NCBI GenBank assembly: GCA_022750055.1 | Contig: JAKIWL010000001.1 | Location: 124,001-188,000, forward strand | Length of the DNA: 64,000 nt | Reading direction: 5' to 3' | DNA from: Thermoplasmata archaeon | GTDB taxonomy: Archaea > Thermoplasmatota > Thermoplasmata > Lutacidiplasmatales > UBA184 | In this document: positions 41,569-49,250 of the stretch, piece after piece | How positions within the stretch are numbered: the stretch's first letter is position 1 | How the letters are laid out: the number at the start of each line of letters is the position of its first letter | The notes under the pieces: generated by a model | Told to the model about the DNA's origin: nothing | Databases searched by the model: none | Seen by the model: the letters and a program-made list of their open reading frames with translations, nothing else | Made by a program: the position numbers and the translations under genes

Positions 41569-42156
41569 ATGGCCGAGCCGGTGGCGGTTCCGGAGTTTCG
41601 GACGTTCTCTCCGACGAAACGCGTCGACGTCCTGCTTGCGGACTGGAAGGCGGAGCTCGCCCCCGAGCGTCGTCCCGAAGAGCTCGAGCGCGAGGTGTAC
41701 GGGCGCGCTCTCGAGGAGTACCTCGACGGAGACTACGCGTTCGGCCTCTGGGGCTGGTTCGAGTGCGACCGCCTGACGAACGCATTCGGGGGCAAGGTCG
41801 CGGAGGTGACGCGCGTGGTGGGGGAGGGGCGTTACCTCGGGTTCTCCCATCGCCGCGCGATCTCCCAACAGGTGCCCCTGGAACGGGTCTACCAGCCCCG
41901 GAAGGGGGACATGAGCACCCCCCGACCGGAGGCGATCGTACTCGCCCCCTACCAACGACTGTGCGTCTACGCGGTCCGGGCCTCGGGGGGCGATACGAAG
42001 TCGCGAGCCCAACTCGAGATCGCTCTGAGCGAATTGGGGGAACGACGCCGGGCGGATCCGTACATCGTCCATTTCGAGACGTTCCGAAAGCTCCTCGAGC
42101 GGTCGCAACGGGCGAAACTGGCCTCGGCATCGGCCCCTCGGTCCGACGCACCGTAG
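41569..42156 (+). CDS. Hypothetical protein, 195 residues
   Basis: Not recognised. The translation is soluble, mixed alpha/beta (RVDVLLADWKAELAPERRPEELEREVYGRALEEYLDGDY), followed by GLWGWFECDRLTNAFGG and VLAPYQRLCVYAVRASGG. A GCTAAGAAC box is about 29 nt before the ATG and codon use matches the neighbours, which supports a real, separately promoted gene. It lies between glnA and a surface protein, with no evident link to either. Confidence 0.62.
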   Translation: MAEPVAVPEFRTFSPTKRVDVLLADWKAELAPERRPEELEREVYGRALEEYLDGDYAFGLWGWFECDRLTNAFGGKVAEVTRVVGEGRYLGFSHRRAISQQVPLERVYQPRKGDMSTPRPEAIVLAPYQRLCVYAVRASGGDTKSRAQLEIALSELGERRRADPYIVHFETFRKLLERSQRAKLASASAPRSDAP

Positions 42157-42247
42157 GCCGTCCTGAGCGAGCGCCCAGGCGGCGGTGCGGGGCGAAGGGG
42201 CCCGTTTCCGAAGAGGCCATATTTCTCTTCGAGTCCCTCTGACGGCC

Positions 42248-43540
42248 ATGCCCGAGGGGTTCCCAATAGGGTCTGAGTCCGGTCCCCAAGTCGGCCCCGA
42301 CGGGACTGTTCCCGTTTGGGCGGCCCGCCCCCCGAAGGCGAGACGTCTCGCGGTTCCCGTGGCCGTGGTCGCGATCCTGGTCGCAGCCTCAGTCCTATCG
42401 GGCCTGTATGTCGCTGGGGTGGGCCCGTTCCACCGAGTGCCTCACCCCGGCGGCCCGGTGACCTTCCGTCAAGCCGAATCGGCGGCCCGTGGGGCGGTCC
42501 AGGGTTACCAAGGCGGGAACTGGGTCCTCGTCGCGGCCGGTTCGGCGGATGTCCGCGAGACCGAGTCGTTCCCGATCGCTGCGGTCGAGCTCGCGCTTCG
42601 GCAGACCGTCGGCAATTGCTCGCTCGACTGGCTGACGTCGCAAACGGCCCTCGCGGTCCCCAGCTTCTCCGGGAACCTGAGCGCCGGGACCTCGCCCATC
42701 TGGGAGCTCGTCTACAAGAACAGCTCCGTTTCGGGTTCGGGGATCTTGATCGTATCGGTCGTAAACGGGAGCGCTGCGCTGACCGCCCAGTTCGGCTCCG
42801 GCGGAACCTGCACGACGCTCCTCGCGTCGTCCCCGTGGCTCACGGCGATCTCGGACTCGCTGATCGACTCGCCGGCGGCCGTCGCCGCGGCCGCAACGGC
42901 GGGCGGGGCGGCCTATCTGCGCGCCCATCCGTACGCCAACGTGACGACGGAGCTGACCGGAGGGTTCGGGTTCCTCTCCATCACCATCCCCCCGGTCTGG
43001 GGCGTCGCGTTCTCGTTGTGCTCGCTGGCCGCCCCCACGGCCGCAGCCGAACCCAGGTTCAACGCCACGGTGAACCCTGTGACGGGGACCGTCGAATTCT
43101 CCCAGATGGTTTTCCAGAACTGCTCGGGTTCGACGACGCTCTTCCCGCCGATCCGCGCCCCGATCCCGGTGAATCAATCCCTCTCGTTCTCGGCGGTCAC
43201 GACGGCCTCCGCCGGAACTGGGCACTGGGCGAACGCAACCGTACTGACGGCCGCGCATGGCATCGCGTTCGGAAACCTTTCTTTCCGCCCCCTGACCGAG
43301 TTCGGCGGCGCCCCGTCGATGTCCGGCTGGTCCGTGAGGGCGCTTTCCTCCACCGGTTCCCTCCTGGCCATGGACAACCTGACGACGGACCGCTGGACCC
43401 TGGGAGCTTCCCTCGGGATCTCGGTCGGGGACCGGATCGCCCTGTTCAGTTCGACGACCGCCCTGAACGGCGGAACGATCGTCCTGTCCGGCGTCGGCGC
43501 CTTCGGGGGCGTGGAGTCCCTTTCGATCCCGTTGGCTTGA
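42248..43540 (+). CDS. Membrane-anchored surface protein, Ser/Thr/Ala-rich
   Basis: 430 residues. A cytosolic N-tail of about 32 residues precedes a membrane helix at about 34-58 (LAVPVAVVAILVAASVLSGLYVAGVG). The rest is extracellular, rich in Ala, Ser, Thr and Gly with several NxS/T sites and paired Cys (NCSLDW, SLCSL, FQNCSG), predicted as beta-structured. ATG 42248 is about 30 nt after a CATATTTC box. No enzymatic motif is seen; probably an envelope or S-layer-associated protein. Confidence 0.7.
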   Translation: MPEGFPIGSESGPQVGPDGTVPVWAARPPKARRLAVPVAVVAILVAASVLSGLYVAGVGPFHRVPHPGGPVTFRQAESAARGAVQGYQGGNWVLVAAGSADVRETESFPIAAVELALRQTVGNCSLDWLTSQTALAVPSFSGNLSAGTSPIWELVYKNSSVSGSGILIVSVVNGSAALTAQFGSGGTCTTLLASSPWLTAISDSLIDSPAAVAAAATAGGAAYLRAHPYANVTTELTGGFGFLSITIPPVWGVAFSLCSLAAPTAAAEPRFNATVNPVTGTVEFSQMVFQNCSGSTTLFPPIRAPIPVNQSLSFSAVTTASAGTGHWANATVLTAAHGIAFGNLSFRPLTEFGGAPSMSGWSVRALSSTGSLLAMDNLTTDRWTLGASLGISVGDRIALFSSTTALNGGTIVLSGVGAFGGVESLSIPLA

Positions 43541-43619
43541 CCTTCCGCCGATCGGGCCCGGGCCCGCCGGTCTTCTCCGAGGGACGAGAGCTCAAGGGTC
43601 CCGGAGCCTCGGGCCGAAT

Positions 43620-44468
43620 ACGGCGCGCTATCTCGTACGGTTCACCTACGATGGCTCCGGTTTCGCCGGGTGGGCCCGACAGCCCGGCCTGCGGACCGTC
43701 GAGGGCGAGATCCGATCCGGCCTGGTCCGATCGGGGATCGCGGAGAGCGCCGACGCGGCGGCCGTCTCCGTCGGCAGCCGGACGGACCGGGGGGTCCACG
43801 CACGCGCGAACGCCCTCACCCTCCAGTCCACGCTGACTCCGGCCGCACTGCTCCGGGCGCTCAATGGGATCGCGCCGGAGATCCGGTTCACCCACGTCGC
43901 CCCGGTCCCCGTCGGGTTTCGGCCCAGAAGAGCGACCTACCGATGGTATCGTTACTTCGAGCGGCGAACCCGTACCCTCCCGAGGGCCTGGACCGAGGGG
44001 GCCGAGGTCCTGACCGGCGCCCTCGACGCGCGGTCCTTCGCGCGCGGGATGCCGAGGTCCGCTCCTACCTTTTGGAAGGTCGATGCGGTCGAAGCAAGGA
44101 TCTCGCTCGGCTGGCTGGTACTGGATGTGCGCGCCCGGGCGTTCGCCTGGGGCATGGTGCGGAAGATCGTCACTTCGCTGCGCGAGCTCGAGTCCGGACG
44201 ATTGGACCTCGCGGCCCTGAGGGATGCGGCCCGGGGAAGACGTCCCATCGCCCTTTCGATGGCGCCTTCGGACCGGCTGGTGCTGTGGGAGACGATGTAT
44301 CCGGTCCGGTGGGCAACGAAGGGAACGGGCTGGGGCCACCGCCAGGAGGACTGGTTTACGGAGGGCGTGCTCAGCGCTACGGCGCGAGCCCGAATTCTCA
44401 CCGAACTGTCGAACTCGCAGCGGGTGGAGCGACCCCCGCGACGAGAGGCGCGCTCCCCCGACCGATGA
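43620..44468 (+). CDS. truA: tRNA pseudouridine synthase A without a recognisable start codon
   Basis: Modifies U38-40 of tRNA. The TruA frame is unmistakable: RYLVRFTYDGSGFAGWARQP, VSVGSRTDRGVHAR with the catalytic Asp, RFTHVAPVPVGFRPRRATYRWYRY and the C-terminal FAWGMVRKIV. In this frame no ATG, GTG or TTG occurs between the upstream gene's end (43540) and 44049, well inside the protein. The start given here is the ACG at 43620, chosen only because it fits the family N-terminus; a non-canonical start or a single-base assembly error are both possible. Its stop overlaps the ATG of the next gene. Confidence 0.75.
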   Translation, partial: TARYLVRFTYDGSGFAGWARQPGLRTVEGEIRSGLVRSGIAESADAAAVSVGSRTDRGVHARANALTLQSTLTPAALLRALNGIAPEIRFTHVAPVPVGFRPRRATYRWYRYFERRTRTLPRAWTEGAEVLTGALDARSFARGMPRSAPTFWKVDAVEARISLGWLVLDVRARAFAWGMVRKIVTSLRELESGRLDLAALRDAARGRRPIALSMAPSDRLVLWETMYPVRWATKGTGWGHRQEDWFTEGVLSATARARILTELSNSQRVERPPRREARSPDR

Positions 44469-45211
44469 CCGGGGTGCGCACGGTGGCCACTCACGAAGTG
44501 GTCTCGGCGACGTTTCCACGCGAGGTCACCGAACGCGACGAGCTCGGGATGGCGATCGGAAAGGCGATCGATACCGCCCTGAGCCGCTACAGTCACGAGG
44601 CCAGCCGAGGCCGACGCCCCGGCGTGACGGCCATCGTCGCCCTCGGTCGGGCGGAGTTCGAGGAACTCGCCCGCGATGCCGACCTCGCGATCGCGGCTGC
44701 GGATCGCGCGGAGGTCGAGCGACAGATCTCCGGGGTCGTCCGGGCGTTCCGGTCCAGTGTCCTGTTCGGGCTCGAGCGACCCCGTTCCCGCCTCATCTTG
44801 ATCGGCGAAACGGTAGGGGTGTACGCCCAGCCCGATTTCTGGGACCGCCGGTCGACCTTCTACGAGATGAAGAGCTACCGGGCCATCCCTCCTTCCCCGG
44901 CGGTCGCGCTCCAGGTGGCCCTGTTCTGCCTGGCGTTTCCGGGATTCCGGGCGAGGTTGGTCGGCCTGGACCGGCACGCGAACCCGGTCTCGGTGCTCGA
45001 CGACGAATTGCCCCCACCGGTCGAGGAAGAGCGGGCCCGGATCCTGCACCTCGCCTTTGACTTCGGTCTCCATCACGGTACGGACAAGGTGCTCGAGTTC
45101 ATCGACGTCCCGGTGGTCCGGTATCCTCTTCCCCCGGGGTCCGACCCCACGATCGAAGCCGGTAGTTCCCTTCCTCCCCCTTCCGGCGCCCTCGACGGCA
45201 AGTCCCCCTAG
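44465..45211 (+). CDS. PD-(D/E)XK nuclease-like protein coupled to truA
   Basis: 248 residues. The centre carries RecB-type nuclease motifs: Asp124 in YAQPDFW, Glu134-x-Lys136 in FYEMKSY, and a following Gln150 in ALQVALF, the order of a PD-(D/E)XK active site. Helices before and after fit a Cas4/RecB-like fold, but no Fe-S Cys set is visible. ATG overlaps the truA stop by 4 bp (ATGA). Role could be DNA repair or processing; the truA link may be only transcriptional. The C-tail is Pro-rich. Confidence 0.6.
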   Translation: MTGVRTVATHEVVSATFPREVTERDELGMAIGKAIDTALSRYSHEASRGRRPGVTAIVALGRAEFEELARDADLAIAAADRAEVERQISGVVRAFRSSVLFGLERPRSRLILIGETVGVYAQPDFWDRRSTFYEMKSYRAIPPSPAVALQVALFCLAFPGFRARLVGLDRHANPVSVLDDELPPPVEEERARILHLAFDFGLHHGTDKVLEFIDVPVVRYPLPPGSDPTIEAGSSLPPPSGALDGKSP

Positions 45212-45314
45212 GAACCCTCCGTCCGGCCCAACGGCAGGCGCAGGGAACGGCTCCCGGGGGTCGGAGGCCCCCGAAGGGCATCTTGAATGGGGGGAGAAGC
45301 GTCGTCCCGAACCC

Positions 45315-46142
45315 GTGCAGCTTCACATCGGGTGTTCCTCCTGGACCTCGGATTCGTGGTGGGGGAAGGTCTACCCGAGCGGGATCCGGGACGGGGACCG
45401 CCTGTCCCGGTACGCGAGCCTGTACGATACCGTGGAGGTCGACTCGACCTATTACCGGCCCCCGGCGGCTTTTCTCGTTCGCCGATGGGCCTCGGTCACC
45501 CCCGACCGGTTCGTGTTCACCCTCAAGTTCCCGAGGGACCTACTCGACCCCAAACAAGCAGTGGACCGAGGGCAGGTCGGGGCGTTCCTCGAGAGCGCTC
45601 GGCTGCTCGGCCCCAAGCTCGGCCCGATCCTGCTCCAGTTCCCCCCCTGGGTCAAGCCGGGTCGGGCCGGGACGTTCCTCACGGAACTCCTCGAGGCGCT
45701 CGACCCCGCGCTTCGTTATTCCGTCGAGCTTCGGGACGCCGGCTGGTTCCAGGGCTCGACCTGGAAGGCTCTCCGGTCGGAGCTCTCGGACCGCAGGATC
45801 GCGCTCGCATGGTCCTACCTTACGTACGTCGATGTCCCACCGGAACGCACCACCGACTTCGTCTATCTACGCTTCATCGGCGACCACCACACGCTGCCGG
45901 ACTCCACGCACGGGGAGATCCGCCTCGACCGCACTCCGGAACTTCGGACGTGGGCCGCTCGGCTGAAGGGGGTCGAGGAGACCCTCCACGAGGCGTTCGT
46001 CTTCTTCAACAACCACTTCGCCGGGTTCGCCCCCGAGTCGGTCAACCAGTTCCGCCGCGAGTGGGGCCTCCCTAGAGTTGAATTCCAGGTCGCGGAGCCG
46101 TCCTCCTCCTCCGACGGCCCATCCCGCCGAGGACCGTTCTGA
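45315..46142 (+). CDS. DUF72 (YecE-like) family protein
   Basis: A 275-residue TIM-barrel-like DUF72 protein. The family pattern is plain: LHIGCSSWTSDSWWGKVYP, YDTVEVDSTYYRPP, FVFTLKFPRDL, ILLQFPPW, YSVELRDAGWF and the C-terminal AFVFFNNHFAGFAPESVNQFR. The GTG start at 45315 matches the family N-terminus; the track of open sequence upstream overlaps the nuclease gene in another frame. Biochemical role of the family remains unsettled. Confidence 0.88.
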   Translation: MQLHIGCSSWTSDSWWGKVYPSGIRDGDRLSRYASLYDTVEVDSTYYRPPAAFLVRRWASVTPDRFVFTLKFPRDLLDPKQAVDRGQVGAFLESARLLGPKLGPILLQFPPWVKPGRAGTFLTELLEALDPALRYSVELRDAGWFQGSTWKALRSELSDRRIALAWSYLTYVDVPPERTTDFVYLRFIGDHHTLPDSTHGEIRLDRTPELRTWAARLKGVEETLHEAFVFFNNHFAGFAPESVNQFRREWGLPRVEFQVAEPSSSSDGPSRRGPF

Positions 46143-46369
46143 TTGCGGAAACACGACCTAGGCAGCTCGTCCCCAACCCACGGGTTCGCGGGAACGTGGG
46201 TACACGAGGATCCGAAACCGCGTTCGCCCGCGTTGGCTCGTCATCGGCGCCGCCATCGGGGGTGGACCGCCTCAGAATCCTGACCCACTACCCCGTGGGC
46301 GAGGGGGAACCTCTCTCGCGCACCGCGCGCGATAGGCCTCCCAGGATCTGAACCCGTCCTTCGTGGTAG
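46143..46369. other. Intergenic region before tRNA-Glu
   Basis: About 230 nt without a gene. CCCACG...CGTGGG at 46177-46200 can form a 6-bp hairpin with a 12-base loop shortly after the DUF72 stop, possibly a terminator, though no T-run follows. A GGATCTGAACC segment near 46344 looks T-arm-like but no tRNA can be folded around it. Confidence 0.35.
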
Positions 46370-46444
46370 TGCTCCCGGCGGGATTCGAACCCGCGTTACG
46401 GGGTCGAAGGCCCCGAATCCTTGACCGGACTAGACTACGGGAGC
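46370..46444 (-). tRNA. tRNA-Glu (TTC anticodon) with C33
   Basis: 75 nt on the minus strand. Acceptor GCTCCCG pairs with CGGGAGC; D-stem GTCT/GGAT; anticodon stem CGGGG/CCCCG around the loop CCTTCGA; T-arm GCGGG-TTCGAAT-CCCGC. The anticodon TTC reads Glu codons. The base before it (position 33) is C, whereas U33 is almost universal. Discriminator A, no encoded CCA, no intron. Confidence 0.92.
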
Positions 46445-46485
46445 GCCACCGGCCGACGGAGTCCGGGCCGCTTTACCATTTTGGG

Positions 46486-47790
46486 TCAGCCGACGCGCTC
46501 CCAGTGCTCGAGCCGCTGGACGGAGGCGAGCGTCGAGCCCCGTTGGATCTCTTCGCGGACCCGGTTCTCGTGCTCCCGCACGTCGAGCGCCCGGTTCGCG
46601 ACCTCCTGGGCCCGTTCTCTCGGGACGACGACGAGCCCGCTCGGGTCCCCGACGATCCAGTCCCCGGGTCGCACCCGCTGGCCCCCGACCGTGACCTCGA
46701 CCCCGATCTCCCCATGCCCCTTCGGTTCGCCGGCGTTCGGCGAGACGGAGCGGGCGAACACCGGGAATCCGAGCGCGAGGATCTCGTCGAGGTCCCGCAC
46801 CGCCCCATCGATGACCACGGCGGCGACCCCCCGACCGTGGGCGCTCCAGGAGGCGAGTTCGCCCCAGATGGCGGTGGTCCCGCCGCCGGCATCGATGACG
46901 ATCACGTCTCCCTCGCCTGCGCGGTCGATCGCCTCGACCGGCTTCGCCCAGTCCCCATCCCTCGTCACCACGGTGACCGCCGGACCCGCGATGCGGACGT
47001 GGGCATCCTTCAGGTGCGGCGTCAGTCCGTGGAGGGCCCCCTTGCGCTGCAGGGCGTCGGAGACGTTGGGGGTCGAGACTTTCTGGAAGGCCTCCCGGAT
47101 CTCGGCGGGTCCATAGCGGCGGAACTCGGTGGTCGGGACCGCGGTCCCCGTTTCCATCGCCTGCTTGAGCTTTTTCGTGGCCGCCCCGATGTCCGCGCTC
47201 TTGGTGATCGCTCCCCCGACGATGAGGATGCGCGCCCCGGCGCGCACCGCCTGGGCGATCGTCTCGGAGTTGAGCCCCCCGGCCACGGCGACGGGCACGG
47301 GACTGCCGAGCGCCAGCTCGGCGAGCTTCTCGAACGGCGTTCGGCCGGTCATCTGCATGTCGATCCCGACGTGCCAGCAGACGGCCGCGGCGCCGAGTTC
47401 GGCCGAACGCTTCGCGCGGGCGATCGGGTCGACGACATTGAGGAGGTCGACCACCACCTCGGCCCCGTACTTCTCCCCGCCCCGAACCGCGTCGGCGATC
47501 GTTTCGTCATCGGACGCCCCGAGCACGGTCACGAGGTCGGCGCCGGCCTTGGCGGCGATCTCGACCTCGAACGCGCCGGTGTCCATCACCTTCATGTCAG
47601 CAACGATCCGGTGGCCGGGGAACGCCTTCTTGAGCGCCCGGACCGCGTCGAGCCCCTCGCTCTTGAGCAGCGGGGTACCGGCCTCGACCCAGTCCGCCCC
47701 TCCCTCGATCGCCTCCTTCGCGGCCTGCAGGGCGCGCGGGAGGTTCTCGAAATCGAGGGCGACCTGGAGAACGGGCCGGTCGAGCCGCAT
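46486..47790 (-). CDS. Bifunctional 3-hexulose-6-phosphate synthase / RraA-like protein
   Basis: A 434-residue two-domain protein. Residues 1-210 are hexulose-6-phosphate synthase (LQVALDFENLPRAL, IVADMKVMDTGAFE, VAVAGGLNSETI), the KDPG-like barrel that in archaea makes ribulose-5-phosphate by the reverse RuMP route. Residues 225-434 are RraA-like (STPNVSDALQRKG, GPAVTVVTRDGDWAKP, GVAAVVIDGAVRDLDEI), in some lineages a demethylmenaquinone-methyltransferase-like or aldolase fold. The fusion is a known archaeal arrangement. ATG is 25 nt from the shared TATA box at 47811-47820. Confidence 0.92.
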   Translation of the reverse strand: MRLDRPVLQVALDFENLPRALQAAKEAIEGGADWVEAGTPLLKSEGLDAVRALKKAFPGHRIVADMKVMDTGAFEVEIAAKAGADLVTVLGASDDETIADAVRGGEKYGAEVVVDLLNVVDPIARAKRSAELGAAAVCWHVGIDMQMTGRTPFEKLAELALGSPVPVAVAGGLNSETIAQAVRAGARILIVGGAITKSADIGAATKKLKQAMETGTAVPTTEFRRYGPAEIREAFQKVSTPNVSDALQRKGALHGLTPHLKDAHVRIAGPAVTVVTRDGDWAKPVEAIDRAGEGDVIVIDAGGGTTAIWGELASWSAHGRGVAAVVIDGAVRDLDEILALGFPVFARSVSPNAGEPKGHGEIGVEVTVGGQRVRPGDWIVGDPSGLVVVPRERAQEVANRALDVREHENRVREEIQRGSTLASVQRLEHWERVG

Positions 47791-47810
47791 GACTCGACCG
47801 ATGGGTCCGA

Positions 47811-47820
47811 GGTATAAACC
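47811..47820. promoter_or_regulatory. Shared TATA box for two divergent genes
   Basis: GGTATAAACC, nearly symmetric, lies about 25 nt from the HPS-RraA ATG (47790) on one side and about 26 nt from the methyltransferase ATG (47841) on the other. Both genes appear leaderless and no other box fits, so one element probably serves both directions. Confidence 0.6.
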
Positions 47821-47840
47821 GTGCCGCGCGTGCCGGTCGG

Positions 47841-48647
47841 ATGGTCACCGTACGGACGCCCCCCGGTCGCGTCCGGGTCGCGCTCGGAGACGCGCGGGAT
47901 CTTCCCGGCGTACCGTCCGAGTCGGTCGCGCTCGTGGTGACGAGCCCCCCGTATCCGATGCTCCCGCAGTGGGACGAGCTGTTCCGGCGATGGGGCGCGA
48001 CCGGATTTGAAGCGATGCATGCACGGCTTGCGGAAGCGTGGGCCGCCTGCCGGAGAGTCCTCGTACCGGGCGGGATCCTCGCCGTCAACATCGGCGACGC
48101 CCTTCGGACGCTCGAGGGGGAGTTCCGGCTGTGGCCCAATCACGTTCGCGTGGCCCTCGACTGCGAGGCCCTGGGGCTGCGGCCCCTGCCCTACATCCTG
48201 TGGAAGAAGCCGACGAACCGCCCGAACGCGTTCCTCGGCTCGGGCTTCGATCCCCCGAACGCCTACGTGACGCTCGACTGCGAGTTCATCCTCCTCTTCA
48301 GAAAAGGCTCCCCCCGGCGGTTTCCCCCGAAGGACCCTCGTCGGGTCGAGAGCCGGTACTCCAGGTCGGAACGGGACACGTGGTTCTCGCAGGTGTGGAC
48401 CGACATCCGAGGGGTTCGCCAGGGCCTCGACGGCGCTCGGACCGGGGCCTTCCCTCCGGCGATCCCCGAGCGCCTGATCCGGATGTTCAGCGTCGTCGGC
48501 GACACCGTCCTCGACCCCTTTGCCGGGACGGGGACCACCTTGTGGGAGGCCTCGCGGTTTGGGCGCGACTCGGTCGGGGTCGAGATCGACCCGGTGCTGT
48601 ACGAGCGCCTAGTCGATCGGGCTAGGCGCTCAGGGGTCGAGCCCTAG
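47841..48647 (+). CDS. DNA methyltransferase, N4-cytosine/N6-adenine type
   Basis: A 268-residue site-specific DNA methylase. The catalytic motif IV is VTSPPYPML (TSPPY), preceded by VALGDARDLPG, and the SAM motif I DPFAGTGTTLWEASRFGR is at the C-terminus, the circularly permuted order of beta-class enzymes. TSPPY is more usual in N4-cytosine enzymes. No restriction endonuclease gene adjoins, so it may be an orphan. It converges with the unknown gene at 48644 (4-bp overlap). Confidence 0.85.
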   Translation: MVTVRTPPGRVRVALGDARDLPGVPSESVALVVTSPPYPMLPQWDELFRRWGATGFEAMHARLAEAWAACRRVLVPGGILAVNIGDALRTLEGEFRLWPNHVRVALDCEALGLRPLPYILWKKPTNRPNAFLGSGFDPPNAYVTLDCEFILLFRKGSPRRFPPKDPRRVESRYSRSERDTWFSQVWTDIRGVRQGLDGARTGAFPPAIPERLIRMFSVVGDTVLDPFAGTGTTLWEASRFGRDSVGVEIDPVLYERLVDRARRSGVEP

Positions 48648-49186
48648 CGGGGCGCGGTCCGGCGCGCTTCGAGCTCCTCGTAGACTGCGGTGGAGAGGTA
48701 GCTGAGCGCGTGGTCGCTTAGCCGGTCGAGGTGAAGGAGGAGGTAGTGCAGGTAGATCCGCTCCGGTCGGGTAGACGGTCCGGGCGGGTGGGGTCGTCGG
48801 CCGGGTTCGGGAGCCTCCGGGCCGTATCGCATGGCCGCGAGGGTCTCGGGATGGTGTTCTCGTTCCGACCCGTGGAGGGCCCGGCCGGTCGCCCGGGTGA
48901 GGGGGGGATAGACCCGGGCGACCGGGTCGAGCTCGCCGACCGCCTCGTCCGATGCCGCATCGGGGTCTGGGTCCCCCGCCGTGGGTCGAATGGGCGCGGA
49001 GCGGGACCCGGAGCGGGGCGGGAGCGACTCGACGACCGTCGAACGATATGGGGCGAGGTGGGGGGCGGAGTCGGGTCCTTGGAAATCCGTGATCGGGCGG
49101 CCGCCGATCTCCTCGGCGATCTTTCGGAAGCTCCACGTGCCCCGACGCCTTGGCGGGACCTCGGCGGTAGCGAGCGCTTCCTCCAC
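48644..49186 (-). CDS. Unknown protein downstream of the VirB4 gene
   Basis: 180 residues, GTG start 29 nt after a GAGTTTATCT box (49211-49220), so it has its own leaderless promoter despite being in line with the secretion operon. The N-terminus (WSFRKIAEEIGGRPITDFQ) and a C-terminal helix (LHYLLLHLDRLSDHALSYLSTAVYEELEARR) look folded; the middle is disordered. No membrane helix or known domain is recognised. Position suggests a possible cytosolic accessory or regulator of the system, which is inference. Confidence 0.58.
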   Translation of the reverse strand: MEEALATAEVPPRRRGTWSFRKIAEEIGGRPITDFQGPDSAPHLAPYRSTVVESLPPRSGSRSAPIRPTAGDPDPDAASDEAVGELDPVARVYPPLTRATGRALHGSEREHHPETLAAMRYGPEAPEPGRRPHPPGPSTRPERIYLHYLLLHLDRLSDHALSYLSTAVYEELEARRTAPR

Positions 49187-49210
49187 GGCCCGGAGGGCGG
49201 AGGTCGCATG

Positions 49211-49220
49211 AGATAAACTC
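49211..49220 (-). promoter_or_regulatory. TATA box inside the secretion locus
   Basis: GAGTTTATCT on the minus strand, centred 29 nt before the GTG at 49186 and just after the VirB4 stop. It separates the last gene from the overlapping operon. Confidence 0.55.
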
Positions 49221-49250
49221 GCGCCTCGACTGGTCCGTCTCCTCGACGGG

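Noticed and set aside
46330-46369. A second tRNA just downstream of tRNA-Glu
   Set aside because: GGATCTGAACC looks like a T-arm but no acceptor, D-arm or anticodon stem can be formed around it.
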